Source of the DNA: JAGQZY01 sp964588335
GTDB lineage: Bacteria; Bdellovibrionota; Bdellovibrionia; Bdellovibrionales; JAGQZY01
NCBI GenBank assembly: GCA_964588335.1
Contig: CAZPOV010000006.1
Span: forward strand, 62,001-126,000
Direction of reading: 5' to 3'
DNA length: 64,000 nucleotides
A program made the position numbers and the translations under genes. Shown here one piece after another: positions 16,946 to 26,247 of this stretch. The notes under the pieces were generated by a model. The model worked only from the letters and a program-made list of their open reading frames with translations, had not been told where the DNA came from and searched no databases. Position 1 is the stretch's first letter. Each line of letters opens with the position of its first letter.

Positions 16946-18261
16946 AAAAAATATTCCGAGGTGCTAATAACAAAAAAGGTTCGGCCATGATGTTGGCTAT
17001 TTTCACAGTGACATTTGTGATGTTTTTGGCCATGGAGATTTCTCAACAAACCATTATGGAGTATTTGACCTCGGCCACTGAGGTCAAAAAAGTGCAAGCC
17101 CACTACGCCGCACAAGCCTGTATGCGCTTAAACCTGCTGCGAATCAAAGGCTACCAACAGGCGACCCGTGCTCTGGGTGACAAAGTGCCGCCAGCGCAAT
17201 TGCAAATGCTGGATATGATATGGCAGTTTCCCCTATCATGGCCTCCCAGCTTACCGGAAGAGATCAGTTCGTTTGATAGTTCCACCATTCAAAAAACTGT
17301 GGGTGGATCACTCCTCAAGCATCAGTTTGTGTCGTCGATTGCCGCCGAGGGTGGAAAAATTGACATCAATGACTTAGGCTCACCATCAGAAGCCCTAAGT
17401 TTTAAAACCAAAGCACAAATCCTGCAACGATTGCAGTCTCGGGTTCTCAATGGCGACGACGCTTTCTCGGAACGTTATGCCAACTTCAACTTTGAAGAGC
17501 TTATCAACAACATCGCCGATTGGGTGGATGATGGCGATGAAAGCTTGAATGGTGGCAGTGAAAAGGCTTATTACACCGACTACCGGAATGAATTTTTACC
17601 CCCCAATAGGCCCTTTAAAACCATGCAAGAGATGCACATGGTGGCCGGTATGACCGATGAAATTTTTGAAATCCTGGCGCCGCAAATCACTCTTTATGGC
17701 GTCAAAGGGATCAATGTGAATCAAGCCGAGCGCGATGTCTTGCTCAGTCTTTTTAACAACTACGATCCACAGATTTCCGATGAGATTGTCACGGAAATAC
17801 TGAAGAGACGAAGTGATCCTGACCTCGGTGGCCCTTTTCAGGATGAAAAAGAGTTTGTTTCTTTTCTAGGAGCTTACATCGACCCAGAGAGTTTCAATGA
17901 TGAGGAAAACAAAGTGCCTTTGTTTTTCGGTGCCGAACTGAATTTTCGCCTTAACTGTATCGGGGTCTCCGGCAAAATGACTCGCGAGATCGAGGGCGTG
18001 GTTTACGATGCCTCCACCGTCAAAACTCGCCTGAAAGAGGCCTTAATGAAGGAAATGGAAGATCAAACCGATCCCCGCTGCCAAAACCTGACCGGAGATG
18101 AGCTCTTCGAGTGTTTATGTGATAATGAACCCGACGAACAAAAACAAAAAAAATGCATTGCGGACAAGAAGCGAGCCGCCCAAAAGCAGGACCAAAGTAA
18201 TAACCAACCGACCCCATTACCTCCTGGGCCACCGAGAATGATAATCCAACAGATCAAATAG
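16942..18261 (+). CDS. gspK: Type II secretion minor pseudopilin GspK
   Basis: 439 residues, the large tip pseudopilin. The leader (Lys-Lys-Gly|Ser-Ala-Met-Met-Leu-Ala) lacks Glu at +5, as is usual for GspK. The soluble part contains the helical SAM-like insert with Gly-Gly-Lys-Ile-Asp-Ile-Asn-Asp-Leu, Asp-Trp-Val-Asp-Asp-Gly-Asp and Gly-Val-Lys-Gly-Ile-Asn-Val-Asn-Gln-Ala. The C terminus adds a Cys-rich segment (four Cys between about 373 and 402) and a Lys/Gln-rich tail not typical of the family. It follows gspJ by ATGA overlap. Confidence 0.92.
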   Translation: MKKIFRGANNKKGSAMMLAIFTVTFVMFLAMEISQQTIMEYLTSATEVKKVQAHYAAQACMRLNLLRIKGYQQATRALGDKVPPAQLQMLDMIWQFPLSWPPSLPEEISSFDSSTIQKTVGGSLLKHQFVSSIAAEGGKIDINDLGSPSEALSFKTKAQILQRLQSRVLNGDDAFSERYANFNFEELINNIADWVDDGDESLNGGSEKAYYTDYRNEFLPPNRPFKTMQEMHMVAGMTDEIFEILAPQITLYGVKGINVNQAERDVLLSLFNNYDPQISDEIVTEILKRRSDPDLGGPFQDEKEFVSFLGAYIDPESFNDEENKVPLFFGAELNFRLNCIGVSGKMTREIEGVVYDASTVKTRLKEALMKEMEDQTDPRCQNLTGDELFECLCDNEPDEQKQKKCIADKKRAAQKQDQSNNQPTPLPPGPPRMIIQQIK

Positions 18262-18332
18262 GCACCAATAGACAGCGGCCTCGTAACATCCTATAATTAC
18301 TTTGAGAAGCCAGGAAATTTAAAAGGGATTTT

Positions 18333-19967
18333 ATGAGAAGCCTCGGTATAGATATTGGTCGCTACAGCATCAAAGTGGTGGAGATCCTCGCCAACAATCG
18401 TAGTTACGAAATTACGAATGCAAAAGAATATAAAATTCTTAACCTCGAAACGAGCAATCAAGAAATTGATATCTTGCAGACTCTGAACACAATCTCGAAA
18501 GAGTTTGATACAGAGACCGCAAAGGTCACCTGTTCGATCCGACAACAGTACGTCAGCACTCGTAAACTTTTCTTCCCATTTAAAGAGAGAGTGAAGATCC
18601 ACAAAAGCTTAGCTTTTGAACTGGAAGACGACATGCCTTTGTCGGTAGAAAAATCAATCTACGATTCAAAGATTATAAAGTTTCATGACAAAACCGCTGA
18701 AGTGATTGCCATGGCCTGTGTCGGCGAAGAGGTCGAGAGAACCTTAGACATTTTTGAGCGAGGCCACATCGATCCCGATATCATCACGCCTGAGTTTGCG
18801 GCTCTCGCCAATCTTTATGAGAAGTGGTACAAGTCTCCGGAAGAGGTCAATCAAGAGGAGTTGGAAAAACAGCCGGACCGTTTGGTTGTTCACATCGGCC
18901 ATTCCAAATCGTTTGTTGGCGTTGTCAGCAATGGATTTCTGATCTGGGGCCGCAGTATTATGTGGGGCATTGAGAGAGTCGCATCATCGATATCAAAAAG
19001 TTTTCAGGTTCCCTTTACGACAGCCTTAGATATGATGCCTAGTAAAGCTTTTGTTCTTTTGTCGACGTCGGGAGCCAATAAAGATCAGGTCAAAATGTCG
19101 GATGCGGTCACCGAGGCCCTGCAGCCACTGATTCAAGACCTGCGTCTGTCAATGATGCTTGCCAATACCGAGTATGGCGCCAACATCGAACAGATTGAAA
19201 TGATTGGAGGCCCGGCTCATATTAAAAATTTGGCGGGCTTTTTCACCCAAGAACTTGAAAGACCCACCAATGTCGTCAATCCGATCAAAAGCCTGAGCGG
19301 ACAACATATGAAAAATCATGAGCGTCTGGCTGACGTGTTTGTGGTCTCTATAGGTTTAGCGATCGAAGGCTTGCGGCGTCCTTTCAACCCACCGGTGAAC
19401 TTTCGCCAGGGAGAAATGGCAAAGAAAAACCTTTCATTTGAAAAGTTTTGGGAGAAATGGGGTTACACCACAAAAATAGTCACTGCGGCCTACATCATTT
19501 TCTGTATCTATGGCGTCGCCTATGACTCGATTGCCACTCAATTGGAACTGGCCTCCTACGATGTGATGACCACACAAGCCACAAAAATTGCAAAAATCAA
19601 AACACGAACGGGAATTGAATCTAAAATCCGCTCGTATATCCGTAAAAATAAAAAGAAGGCGGAGTTGGTTTCGGTTTACGATCAATTGGAAGAAATCAAT
19701 TCGCCATTGAAGTTCGTTAATGACGTCAGCCAAACTCTTCCAAGCAACAAGGATACAAAAGCCTATGAAATTCGACGCTTTGTCGTCGACAACACCAAAG
19801 TGAACATTCAAGGTGTGGCGGCGGATTCAAAAACCATTGAAAAAATCAATCGCTCCCTAAAGGGTTTAGCCGCTGGTGGCAAAGTGAAAGCCGTTCCGGC
19901 TGTCATTCAGAAAGAAGAAGGCCGGCAGGTCTTCGGATTTGAGTTTCTAGTAAAGAGAAAGAACTGA
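18333..19967 (+). CDS. gspL: Type II secretion GspL (PilM-like actin fold)
   Basis: 544 residues. The cytoplasmic part starts with Ser-Leu-Gly-Ile-Asp-Ile-Gly-Arg-Tyr-Ser-Ile-Lys, the first phosphate loop of an actin-like/PilM fold, and runs to about residue 365. One transmembrane helix follows near 382-402 (Tyr-Ile-Ile-Phe-Cys-Ile-Tyr) and then a periplasmic ferredoxin-like domain. GspL recruits the GspE ATPase to the membrane. It is 71 nt after gspK and 1 nt before gspM. Confidence 0.9.
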   Translation: MRSLGIDIGRYSIKVVEILANNRSYEITNAKEYKILNLETSNQEIDILQTLNTISKEFDTETAKVTCSIRQQYVSTRKLFFPFKERVKIHKSLAFELEDDMPLSVEKSIYDSKIIKFHDKTAEVIAMACVGEEVERTLDIFERGHIDPDIITPEFAALANLYEKWYKSPEEVNQEELEKQPDRLVVHIGHSKSFVGVVSNGFLIWGRSIMWGIERVASSISKSFQVPFTTALDMMPSKAFVLLSTSGANKDQVKMSDAVTEALQPLIQDLRLSMMLANTEYGANIEQIEMIGGPAHIKNLAGFFTQELERPTNVVNPIKSLSGQHMKNHERLADVFVVSIGLAIEGLRRPFNPPVNFRQGEMAKKNLSFEKFWEKWGYTTKIVTAAYIIFCIYGVAYDSIATQLELASYDVMTTQATKIAKIKTRTGIESKIRSYIRKNKKKAELVSVYDQLEEINSPLKFVNDVSQTLPSNKDTKAYEIRRFVVDNTKVNIQGVAADSKTIEKINRSLKGLAAGGKVKAVPAVIQKEEGRQVFGFEFLVKRKN

Positions 19968-19968
19968 T

Positions 19969-20655
19969 ATGGATTTTGAAGCACTAAAAGAACAGTTTAT
20001 CGAAAGATTTCAAGCCTACAAATCACAAGTTGAGGATTCTGCGGTCTACATTACACTGAAAGATCGTTACGACACTCTTAATCCCAACATGCAAAATGTT
20101 GTGAAGTACGCCAGTTTGTTTTTTGTGATTTACTTCTTTTACTCTATCCCCGCCTCTTTTGTTTCTTCGGCTAGCGAAAAAATGGAATTCTTTGAAGAAA
20201 ATCGCGCCATGACTCGGGAATTGATTCGAGCCGGTCGCATTGCCCAAACTGTGCAATTGCCACCACCGGCGCCAACGGCGTCGGCGTTAACCAGCCGGGT
20301 GAATCAAGTGCTTGAAAGAGAGCAGATTCTTCCAGAACAAAAAATGGCAACCACACAAAAAAACACTGTGGCTTCAAAATCACTGGTTCCCAAGGCTATT
20401 AAGCAATCCGGTGTGAAAGTCAGCGTCAAACAATTGAATCTCCGTCAGTTGATTCGAGTCGGAGAGGCTCTCAATCAAATTGATAGCACCCGCTTAATGA
20501 ATATTGCGATTCAGGCCGACGCCAAAGACCCCCATTATTTTGTGGTCGACTATGAAGTGGCTGCGTTTGAGGTGCCTCGCGAGGAGTCGCCTCTGACTGG
20601 CAAGAAATCAAATTCCAAATTTAAGTCTCGTGGTAACTCAAGGAAAAGAAAATGA
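19969..20655 (+). CDS. gspM: Type II secretion GspM-like protein
   Basis: 228 residues with a short cytoplasmic N terminus, one transmembrane helix (about 44-62) and a periplasmic domain with coiled-coil-prone sequence. GspM binds GspL in the inner-membrane platform. The sequence itself is weakly conserved, so the call rests mainly on topology and position between gspL and gspN. The basic C-terminal tail (Lys-Ser-Arg-Gly-Asn-Ser-Arg-Lys-Arg-Lys) is unusual for a periplasmic end. Overlaps gspN by ATGA. Confidence 0.82.
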   Translation: MDFEALKEQFIERFQAYKSQVEDSAVYITLKDRYDTLNPNMQNVVKYASLFFVIYFFYSIPASFVSSASEKMEFFEENRAMTRELIRAGRIAQTVQLPPPAPTASALTSRVNQVLEREQILPEQKMATTQKNTVASKSLVPKAIKQSGVKVSVKQLNLRQLIRVGEALNQIDSTRLMNIAIQADAKDPHYFVVDYEVAAFEVPREESPLTGKKSNSKFKSRGNSRKRK

Positions 20656-21653
20656 ATCAGTACCTGACTCCGATTCTCAATGTCTTTAGATTTCATAAAA
20701 AGAAAATTGTATTTTTCTTTGCGGCTATCGGGTTTTGGTTTCTTGTCCTTTTCCCTTACGACGACCTTAGCGACTACATCACCTATAAAACCACCCAGAT
20801 GACCCAAAGCCAGGTCTACTTGCAGTTCGATGGTCTTTCTTTTGCACTGCTGCCACAACTGGGATTGAAGATGGAAAATGTACTGATCGAAATGATTAAA
20901 ATTCCACCCTTCACTGTCGACTCACTGGGTGTGGCTCCCAATCTCTCCATGGTATTTGGTCAGCCTGCCGGTGTCGTAAAGGCTTTTGGACTGTTCGGTG
21001 GCAATGCCTCTGTCGACGTTGCCCCCTCTAACGAATTGGATGTTGAAGGGCTTGAGCTGGGTTTTGATATCACTTTGGACGATGTGGCTCTTAAAGAACT
21101 TTCGAAATTTGCCCAAAAGACTTCGAACTTTCCGATCACGATCTCGGGCAACACAAACTTTGATTCCAACATGTTTGTCGACACCACCTATAAGATGCAA
21201 CCCAAAGGTGAGATCAAATTGAATATCAAAGATTTGGACATCCCGTCTTCAAACATCCCTTTACCAATGGGCGGCGGTGCTAGCATGAGTATGTCGTTTC
21301 CAGCCTTAAAGTTAACAAATCTGGAGCTTGAAGGTAATGTTCGCGACGGCATCTTGAATATTAAAAAAGGTAATATTGGCGATCAGAAAAATGATCTTTT
21401 TGGTACTATCACGGGTGACCTCTTCTTTGAGCTGCAAAGAGGGGGGCAATTGAAAATGGGCGGATACGATTTGCGCATCAACCTCAATGTCAGTGAGAAC
21501 CTCAAACGCCAACTTGGCACTGTGCTTGGTTTTGTCGATATCTATCAAGGTATTGGAGAAAAATTCAAATATGATTCCCTTCGTGGTGTTCGTTACTCCA
21601 TGCGATTGAAGTCCCGAAGCATGCAGATGCCACCGCAGGTCTCGTCTTATTAA
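20652..21653 (+). CDS. gspN: Type II secretion GspN-like protein
   Basis: 333 residues. One N-terminal transmembrane segment (about 17-34) is followed by a large periplasmic beta-rich domain of the GspN/AsmA-like type. Repeated short strands such as Gly-Glu-Ile-Lys-Leu-Asn-Ile-Lys and Leu-Glu-Leu-Glu-Gly-Asn-Val fit this. GspN occurs at the end of T2SS operons in deltaproteobacteria, and its exact role is unsettled. It is the last gene of the rightward arm; 179 nt follow before mlaA, with no clear terminator seen. Confidence 0.85.
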   Translation: MNQYLTPILNVFRFHKKKIVFFFAAIGFWFLVLFPYDDLSDYITYKTTQMTQSQVYLQFDGLSFALLPQLGLKMENVLIEMIKIPPFTVDSLGVAPNLSMVFGQPAGVVKAFGLFGGNASVDVAPSNELDVEGLELGFDITLDDVALKELSKFAQKTSNFPITISGNTNFDSNMFVDTTYKMQPKGEIKLNIKDLDIPSSNIPLPMGGGASMSMSFPALKLTNLELEGNVRDGILNIKKGNIGDQKNDLFGTITGDLFFELQRGGQLKMGGYDLRINLNVSENLKRQLGTVLGFVDIYQGIGEKFKYDSLRGVRYSMRLKSRSMQMPPQVSSY

Positions 21654-21769
21654 TTGACTGGCCGAGGGCCTCAATAGGGCCTTCCGACTGAGCCCCACCA
21701 ACAGACACCTTTAAATGTGTACGGAAATTGACTTTCCTTTAAGCACCGCCCACGGTATGTTCTAGTAGA

Positions 21770-21775
21770 TATAAT
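21770..21775 (+). promoter_or_regulatory. Possible -10 element before mlaA
   Basis: A perfect TATAAT lies about 60 bp upstream of mlaA in the 179-bp gap after gspN. No convincing -35 hexamer is found 16-18 bp upstream, so the assignment rests on the -10 match alone. Transcription from here would begin near 21782 and include all candidate mlaA starts. Confidence 0.3.
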
Positions 21776-21832
21776 CCGATTTTTTCAGAAAGGCAGATCT
21801 TTATTTTTTTCCGGCGCCGACGCCAACAGAGT

Positions 21833-22663
21833 TTGGCCTTCATTTTAATAAATTGTTATTTGGCTCTTTGTTTCAGCCTCGCCCATTGCGCGAGCACTCA
21901 AGAAAAAAGAAAGGCGGACGACCTTGCCGAAAAGCAGCAGGCGACAGCTGAAACCAAGCTTGGTCCTTACGAGCAATATGAAAAACATAGCGACACCCCA
22001 TCGGTTGTCGCCAAAAAAGAGCCGTCTGATCCCCTTGAAGGTTTCAACCGAGGGATCTTTGCTTTCAACAGTGTTCTGTATCGCTTTTTCTTAACACCTT
22101 TGGCGCAAGGTTATGATTACATCATGCCCGGATTTCTCAGCAGAGGTGTTAGCAATTTTTTTGAGAATCTAAGAGAGCCGCTCTATTCCCTGAATTATCT
22201 TCTACAACTCAAACTTGAAAAATCGGCCAATGCCTTAGGACGATTCGCTCTCAATTCGACAGTGGGTGTGCTCGGTTTTTTTGACCCAGCAGACTCATGG
22301 TTGGACCTCCGACCACGCAGCACCACTTTGGGTGAAACATTTGCCAGTTATGGAATGGGACATGGCGCTTACTTGGTCCTGCCCCTGCTTGGCCCTTCTG
22401 ATCTTTTAACCGCTCCGACTTTTGCCCTTGAGTACACAGCCCATCCTCTCAACCTGGTCGATGATCCTTTGTTGGTTCGTGGTTTGTTTGTTTACGAGGG
22501 CTTTCATGATCAGGTTCCTCGTCTCAAAAAATATCACGACATTGTAAAAGACAAAGAAGACCCCTACGTCTTTATTCGCAACTATTATATCGAAACCCGA
22601 ATGATTCGTTTTAACCAGTTGAAAGGTGAGTTTTATTCGACGGAAGGAACGGTCGAAAAGTAA
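21833..22663 (+). CDS. mlaA: MlaA/VacJ family outer-membrane lipoprotein
   Basis: 276 residues from a TTG at 21833. MlaA extracts mislocalised phospholipid from the outer leaflet. Signatures seen are Asp-Pro-Leu-Glu-Gly-Phe-Asn-Arg, Asn-Phe-Phe-Glu-Asn-Leu-Arg-Glu-Pro, Gly-Arg-Phe-Ala-Leu-Asn-Ser-Thr-Val-Gly and Gly-Glu-Thr-Phe-Ala-Ser-Tyr-Gly. A lipobox-like Leu-Ala-His-Cys follows the hydrophobic signal. The open frame continues upstream without a stop and encodes Arg-Arg-Arg-Arg-Gln-Gln just before the hydrophobic part, exactly what a signal N-region needs. The true start may be a rare ATC/ATT near 21797-21803. Its stop overlaps the RND gene start by 1 nt. Confidence 0.9.
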   Translation: MAFILINCYLALCFSLAHCASTQEKRKADDLAEKQQATAETKLGPYEQYEKHSDTPSVVAKKEPSDPLEGFNRGIFAFNSVLYRFFLTPLAQGYDYIMPGFLSRGVSNFFENLREPLYSLNYLLQLKLEKSANALGRFALNSTVGVLGFFDPADSWLDLRPRSTTLGETFASYGMGHGAYLVLPLLGPSDLLTAPTFALEYTAHPLNLVDDPLLVRGLFVYEGFHDQVPRLKKYHDIVKDKEDPYVFIRNYYIETRMIRFNQLKGEFYSTEGTVEK

Positions 22664-25041
22664 TGAAATTTAATAAAAAAATTTCGTGGATTCTTATTCT
22701 TCTTTTCTTGCCCGTCTTTGGTTTCTTTGCCTACCACACCAAAGACTTTAAAGTCGATGCCTCTTCTGAAACTCTTTTAACCCAATCGAACAAGAAATTT
22801 ATTGAATTTCAAACCAATTACCAAAAATTTCAGCCCGAAGAATTTATTCTCATCGCCTTTCAGCCGTCTGGGTCGACCTCGATCTTTAGTGAAGCCAATC
22901 TCAGTCGAGTGCAAGCCATATCAAATGAACTCAAAACCATTGAACGTGTCAAAGGTGTCAACAGCCTGGTCAATGCCCCTATTTTTTATGCGGCCTCCAG
23001 CTTTGACAGCACCACAAGTTTTACTGATTTGACTTGGGAGAAACAAAAATTCTCTGCAAAATTCATGGAGAAAGTTCTCGCCTCTCACCCAATTTATGAA
23101 AATTTGCTAGTCAGCGAAGATCAAAAATCGATGGCCTTGCAATTGGTTTTCAAACAAAACCAGAAGTTATTACAGCTTGAAAAGCAAATGCTGCCTATTC
23201 GCCAAAAGTACATGAATGGTGAGCCCTCGGCCGAGGGTAAAAAGAAACTCGCCGAACTGGATAAGAAATACGATAAGATTTCAGAAAAATTGAACAAACA
23301 AAGAAAAGATGAAATCGATCGCATTCGTAAAGTCCTCGAAAAATACGACAACCATGGTGAATTTTACTTGGGCGGTAACAACCTTCTGGCCTATCAGCTG
23401 ATCAAAATTATTAAGAATGACCTGTATGTGTTTGGTATTGCCATTGTCATTCTCGTCAGCCTCGCTCTCCTGTATTTATTTGGATCTCTCACTTGGGTTC
23501 TCTTAGCCATGATCTCTTGTTTTGTTTGTATCCTTTCGACTGTGGGCCTTCTTGGCTTTCTCGGACTTAAAGTGACAGTAATTTCAGCGCATGTGATCTC
23601 TTTGCAAATTATTTTATCGCTGGCATTGATCATCCATATTATTGAACAGTTCCGCGAACTCGCCGATAAGGACGACAACGAAACCCCACTTGTCGAACTG
23701 GTTTCTGAGGCGATCCGCCTGAAAGCCAAACCCTGCTTTTTTGCCGGCTTAACCACGTCCATAGGGTTTGGATCGTTGATATTCAGCGGTGTCCAACCCG
23801 TCATATCCTTTGGCTGGATGATGGTTTTGGCGATGGCGGTGTCTGTCACCGTTTGCTTGTTATTTTTTCCTTCTCTGCTGGTGGTTGCCAGTCGCTTTTT
23901 AGTGGTCCCCAAAAGTCACAGTTACCTGAAAAGCTTTATGGAGTTTTTCTATATTATCTGCGACAAGGCAAAAGGCTTTATTATCTTCTTGACCCTTGTC
24001 CTTTGTGGGTTTGGAATCGCTGGATGCTTTCTCTTAACAGCAGAAAATAGTTTTTTAAACTATTTCAGTAAGTCCACAAAGGTCTACAAAGAGCTCACCT
24101 TTATTGACAAAAAGTTTGGTGGCACCACCCCTCTTGATTTGGTTTATAAAGTTCCTGAAGAGCGACGCCCACAGGACATTTTAATCCCAGCCACCACAAT
24201 TCAACGCATTGAAAAGTTACAGGAGCATCTCGATAAGAAACAAGCGGTCGGCAGTATCACCTCAGTGGCTGATTTTACCAAAGTGGCACAGGTGGTGCGC
24301 AACAAGCCGATGTCGGAGTATGAATTGACCTTGTTTTTCGACATCCTTGATGAAGATACGAAAAGAAAATTTTTATACTCTTATTACTCTCCCGAGACCA
24401 ATGAATTGCGCCTGGCCATGCGCATTCAAGATTCGACCAAAGGACTTGACCGAGAAAACTTCATGCAAGAACTGGAACAAACTCTTTTGGACTTCGGCTT
24501 TAAGAAAGAGGAAACGACTCTGACCAATCTTTTTGTTCTTTATCAAGATATTCTCGCTCGATTGGTTCGATCTCAGTTCACAACCATGGGTATTGTGTAT
24601 GCGGCCATGTTCTTAGTGCTGTTATTGATTTTTCGCTCTTTTTCGGTGGCGGTCATCGCTCTTATACCCAATTTGGTAACCAACTTAATAATTTTAGGTA
24701 TCATGGGCTTTTTCGGAATTGCCTTGGACCTCATGACGATGACGATCACTTCAGTGGCGATGGGAATCTCTGTTGACGACACCATTCACTATGTCCATCG
24801 TTATTTGGAAGAAATGAAATCCAGCAAAAAACCCATTGAATCGACAAACCTTTCGGTGGGCTTTGCGCTTCTTTACTCGACTCTGGTTATCTTAACAGGA
24901 TTTAGTTCACTGACTTTTTCAGAATTTGTTCCCAGTCTTCTTTTTGGAGCTCTAACAGGCCTAGCAATGATACTGGCTTTTCTCACAGATTTGACCATTC
25001 TGCCGGTTTTAATGGACCAATTCGTTAAAAAGAAGTCTTAA
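22663..25041 (+). CDS. RND superfamily (MMPL-type) lipid transporter
   Basis: 792 residues. One N-terminal helix (about 8-24) is followed by a periplasmic loop and two sets of membrane helices (about 240-410 and 640-785), the layout of MMPL/hopanoid-type RND exporters. Gly-Ile-Ser-Val-Asp-Asp-Thr-Ile-His-Tyr near residue 705 is the conserved proton-relay helix motif. A Lys/Glu-rich coiled-coil stretch occupies about 165-225 in the first periplasmic loop. The TAATG overlap with mlaA suggests a joint role in moving phospholipids or other lipids between membranes. Confidence 0.88.
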   Translation: MKFNKKISWILILLFLPVFGFFAYHTKDFKVDASSETLLTQSNKKFIEFQTNYQKFQPEEFILIAFQPSGSTSIFSEANLSRVQAISNELKTIERVKGVNSLVNAPIFYAASSFDSTTSFTDLTWEKQKFSAKFMEKVLASHPIYENLLVSEDQKSMALQLVFKQNQKLLQLEKQMLPIRQKYMNGEPSAEGKKKLAELDKKYDKISEKLNKQRKDEIDRIRKVLEKYDNHGEFYLGGNNLLAYQLIKIIKNDLYVFGIAIVILVSLALLYLFGSLTWVLLAMISCFVCILSTVGLLGFLGLKVTVISAHVISLQIILSLALIIHIIEQFRELADKDDNETPLVELVSEAIRLKAKPCFFAGLTTSIGFGSLIFSGVQPVISFGWMMVLAMAVSVTVCLLFFPSLLVVASRFLVVPKSHSYLKSFMEFFYIICDKAKGFIIFLTLVLCGFGIAGCFLLTAENSFLNYFSKSTKVYKELTFIDKKFGGTTPLDLVYKVPEERRPQDILIPATTIQRIEKLQEHLDKKQAVGSITSVADFTKVAQVVRNKPMSEYELTLFFDILDEDTKRKFLYSYYSPETNELRLAMRIQDSTKGLDRENFMQELEQTLLDFGFKKEETTLTNLFVLYQDILARLVRSQFTTMGIVYAAMFLVLLLIFRSFSVAVIALIPNLVTNLIILGIMGFFGIALDLMTMTITSVAMGISVDDTIHYVHRYLEEMKSSKKPIESTNLSVGFALLYSTLVILTGFSSLTFSEFVPSLLFGALTGLAMILAFLTDLTILPVLMDQFVKKKS

Positions 25042-25158
25042 TTCCTAAGCTTATTCTGTTGTAAGAGACAGAACCTGTAGTCGCTAACAACCTGTTTCCA
25101 TTAAATATTTTGATTCTAACACGATTCTGTATTGGACTATGGGGAGGGGGCAGTCCTG

Positions 25159-26247
25159 ATGAAAATCCTATGTATGATCTTAATAACATTGGCCAGTGCC
25201 TTGGCATTTCCAAAGTCTTTGATCGATGAAATCGACCTATCATCCAACGACCGCACCGATGTCTTAGCTATATACAAAAACGACACTCTCGTTTACGAGG
25301 AGTTTCGTCACCAGTACACGCGTCATCAAAAACACAAGTTATGGTCGGTGAGTAAAAGTATCACGGGTTTACTTGTGGCCCGCGCCGTTGAGAAAGGTTT
25401 ACTGAATATTCACAGTTCGATTTGTGACTATGTTTCGGTCAGCCATCTCAGTTCGGTGCAACAATGTGAAGTCACCCTAGAGGATATTTTGCATTGGCAA
25501 TCTGGAACCGAGTGGTCTGAAACTTATATTGGCTGGAACGGCAGTAGCTCGAACGTTCTTTCAGGCCTGTATGGCGAGGGCATTTCTGATTTTGCCAGTT
25601 ATTACTTTTCCCTTTCTTACTCCGATACCGTGGAAAACAATTGGAATTATTCCACTGGAGATTCCCACATTCTGATGCACATCCTGCGACAGGTTTACTC
25701 TCCCATGGAATACGATTCCATGCCTTGGCGAGAGCTCTTTGATCCCCTGGGGATTAGCGATGCCACTTTTGAAAGAGATCACACGGGGCTTTATTTGGGA
25801 GGCGCCTACATCTTTTTATCGCACCCTTCACTTTATAAGATTGGTCAAATGGTGAGTGACGAATTGAAACAGCCACACCTTCTTCCCGTCGATTGGATGC
25901 AGCAGGCTTTGACTCCACGACCCAACGCCCTGTTCACAGAGGAAATGATTGAAGACGAAAAGGCGCCGGCGATCCCAGCCGCCCATTGGTGGGTGAACCG
26001 TCCCGCAAATCCTGACAATCAAACCGTGCCCTGGCCGCGGGCCCCCACCGATACGTTTGCCGCGTTTGGGGTGTTTGGACAGATGATGTTTATCATTCCC
26101 TCAGAGGACATTGTCATCATTCGGTTGGCTCAGGATATTCGCGGTGGCTTTGACAAAGCCCACTTCTTAGATGTTACCTTAAAATATGCAAGGGAGAACG
26201 ACCGATGGCCAGAAACAACACCAGCTTCCAGTGTATTGGGCTTGTAA
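25159..26247 (+). CDS. Beta-lactamase-family (class C/CubicO) serine hydrolase, exported
   Basis: 362 residues from the ATG at 25159, with GGGAGGGGG upstream. The signal segment runs to Ala-Leu-Ala-Phe. The active-site Ser-x-x-Lys is Ser63-Val-Ser-Lys66 in Leu-Trp-Ser-Val-Ser-Lys-Ser. The second motif is Tyr164-Ser-Thr within Asn-Tyr-Ser-Thr-Gly-Asp-Ser, the form seen in CubicO/6-aminohexanoate hydrolase relatives rather than true AmpC (Tyr-x-Asn). It probably acts on an ester or amide in the periplasm; antibiotic resistance should not be inferred. Its 3' end overlaps the next gene by 43 nt. Confidence 0.85.
   Translation: MKILCMILITLASALAFPKSLIDEIDLSSNDRTDVLAIYKNDTLVYEEFRHQYTRHQKHKLWSVSKSITGLLVARAVEKGLLNIHSSICDYVSVSHLSSVQQCEVTLEDILHWQSGTEWSETYIGWNGSSSNVLSGLYGEGISDFASYYFSLSYSDTVENNWNYSTGDSHILMHILRQVYSPMEYDSMPWRELFDPLGISDATFERDHTGLYLGGAYIFLSHPSLYKIGQMVSDELKQPHLLPVDWMQQALTPRPNALFTEEMIEDEKAPAIPAAHWWVNRPANPDNQTVPWPRAPTDTFAAFGVFGQMMFIIPSEDIVIIRLAQDIRGGFDKAHFLDVTLKYARENDRWPETTPASSVLGL

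Noticed and set aside
25132..26247. True class C beta-lactamase (resistance gene)
   Set aside because: The second motif is Tyr-Ser-Thr in a Ser/Thr-Gly-Asp context typical of CubicO relatives, not Tyr-x-Asn of AmpC.
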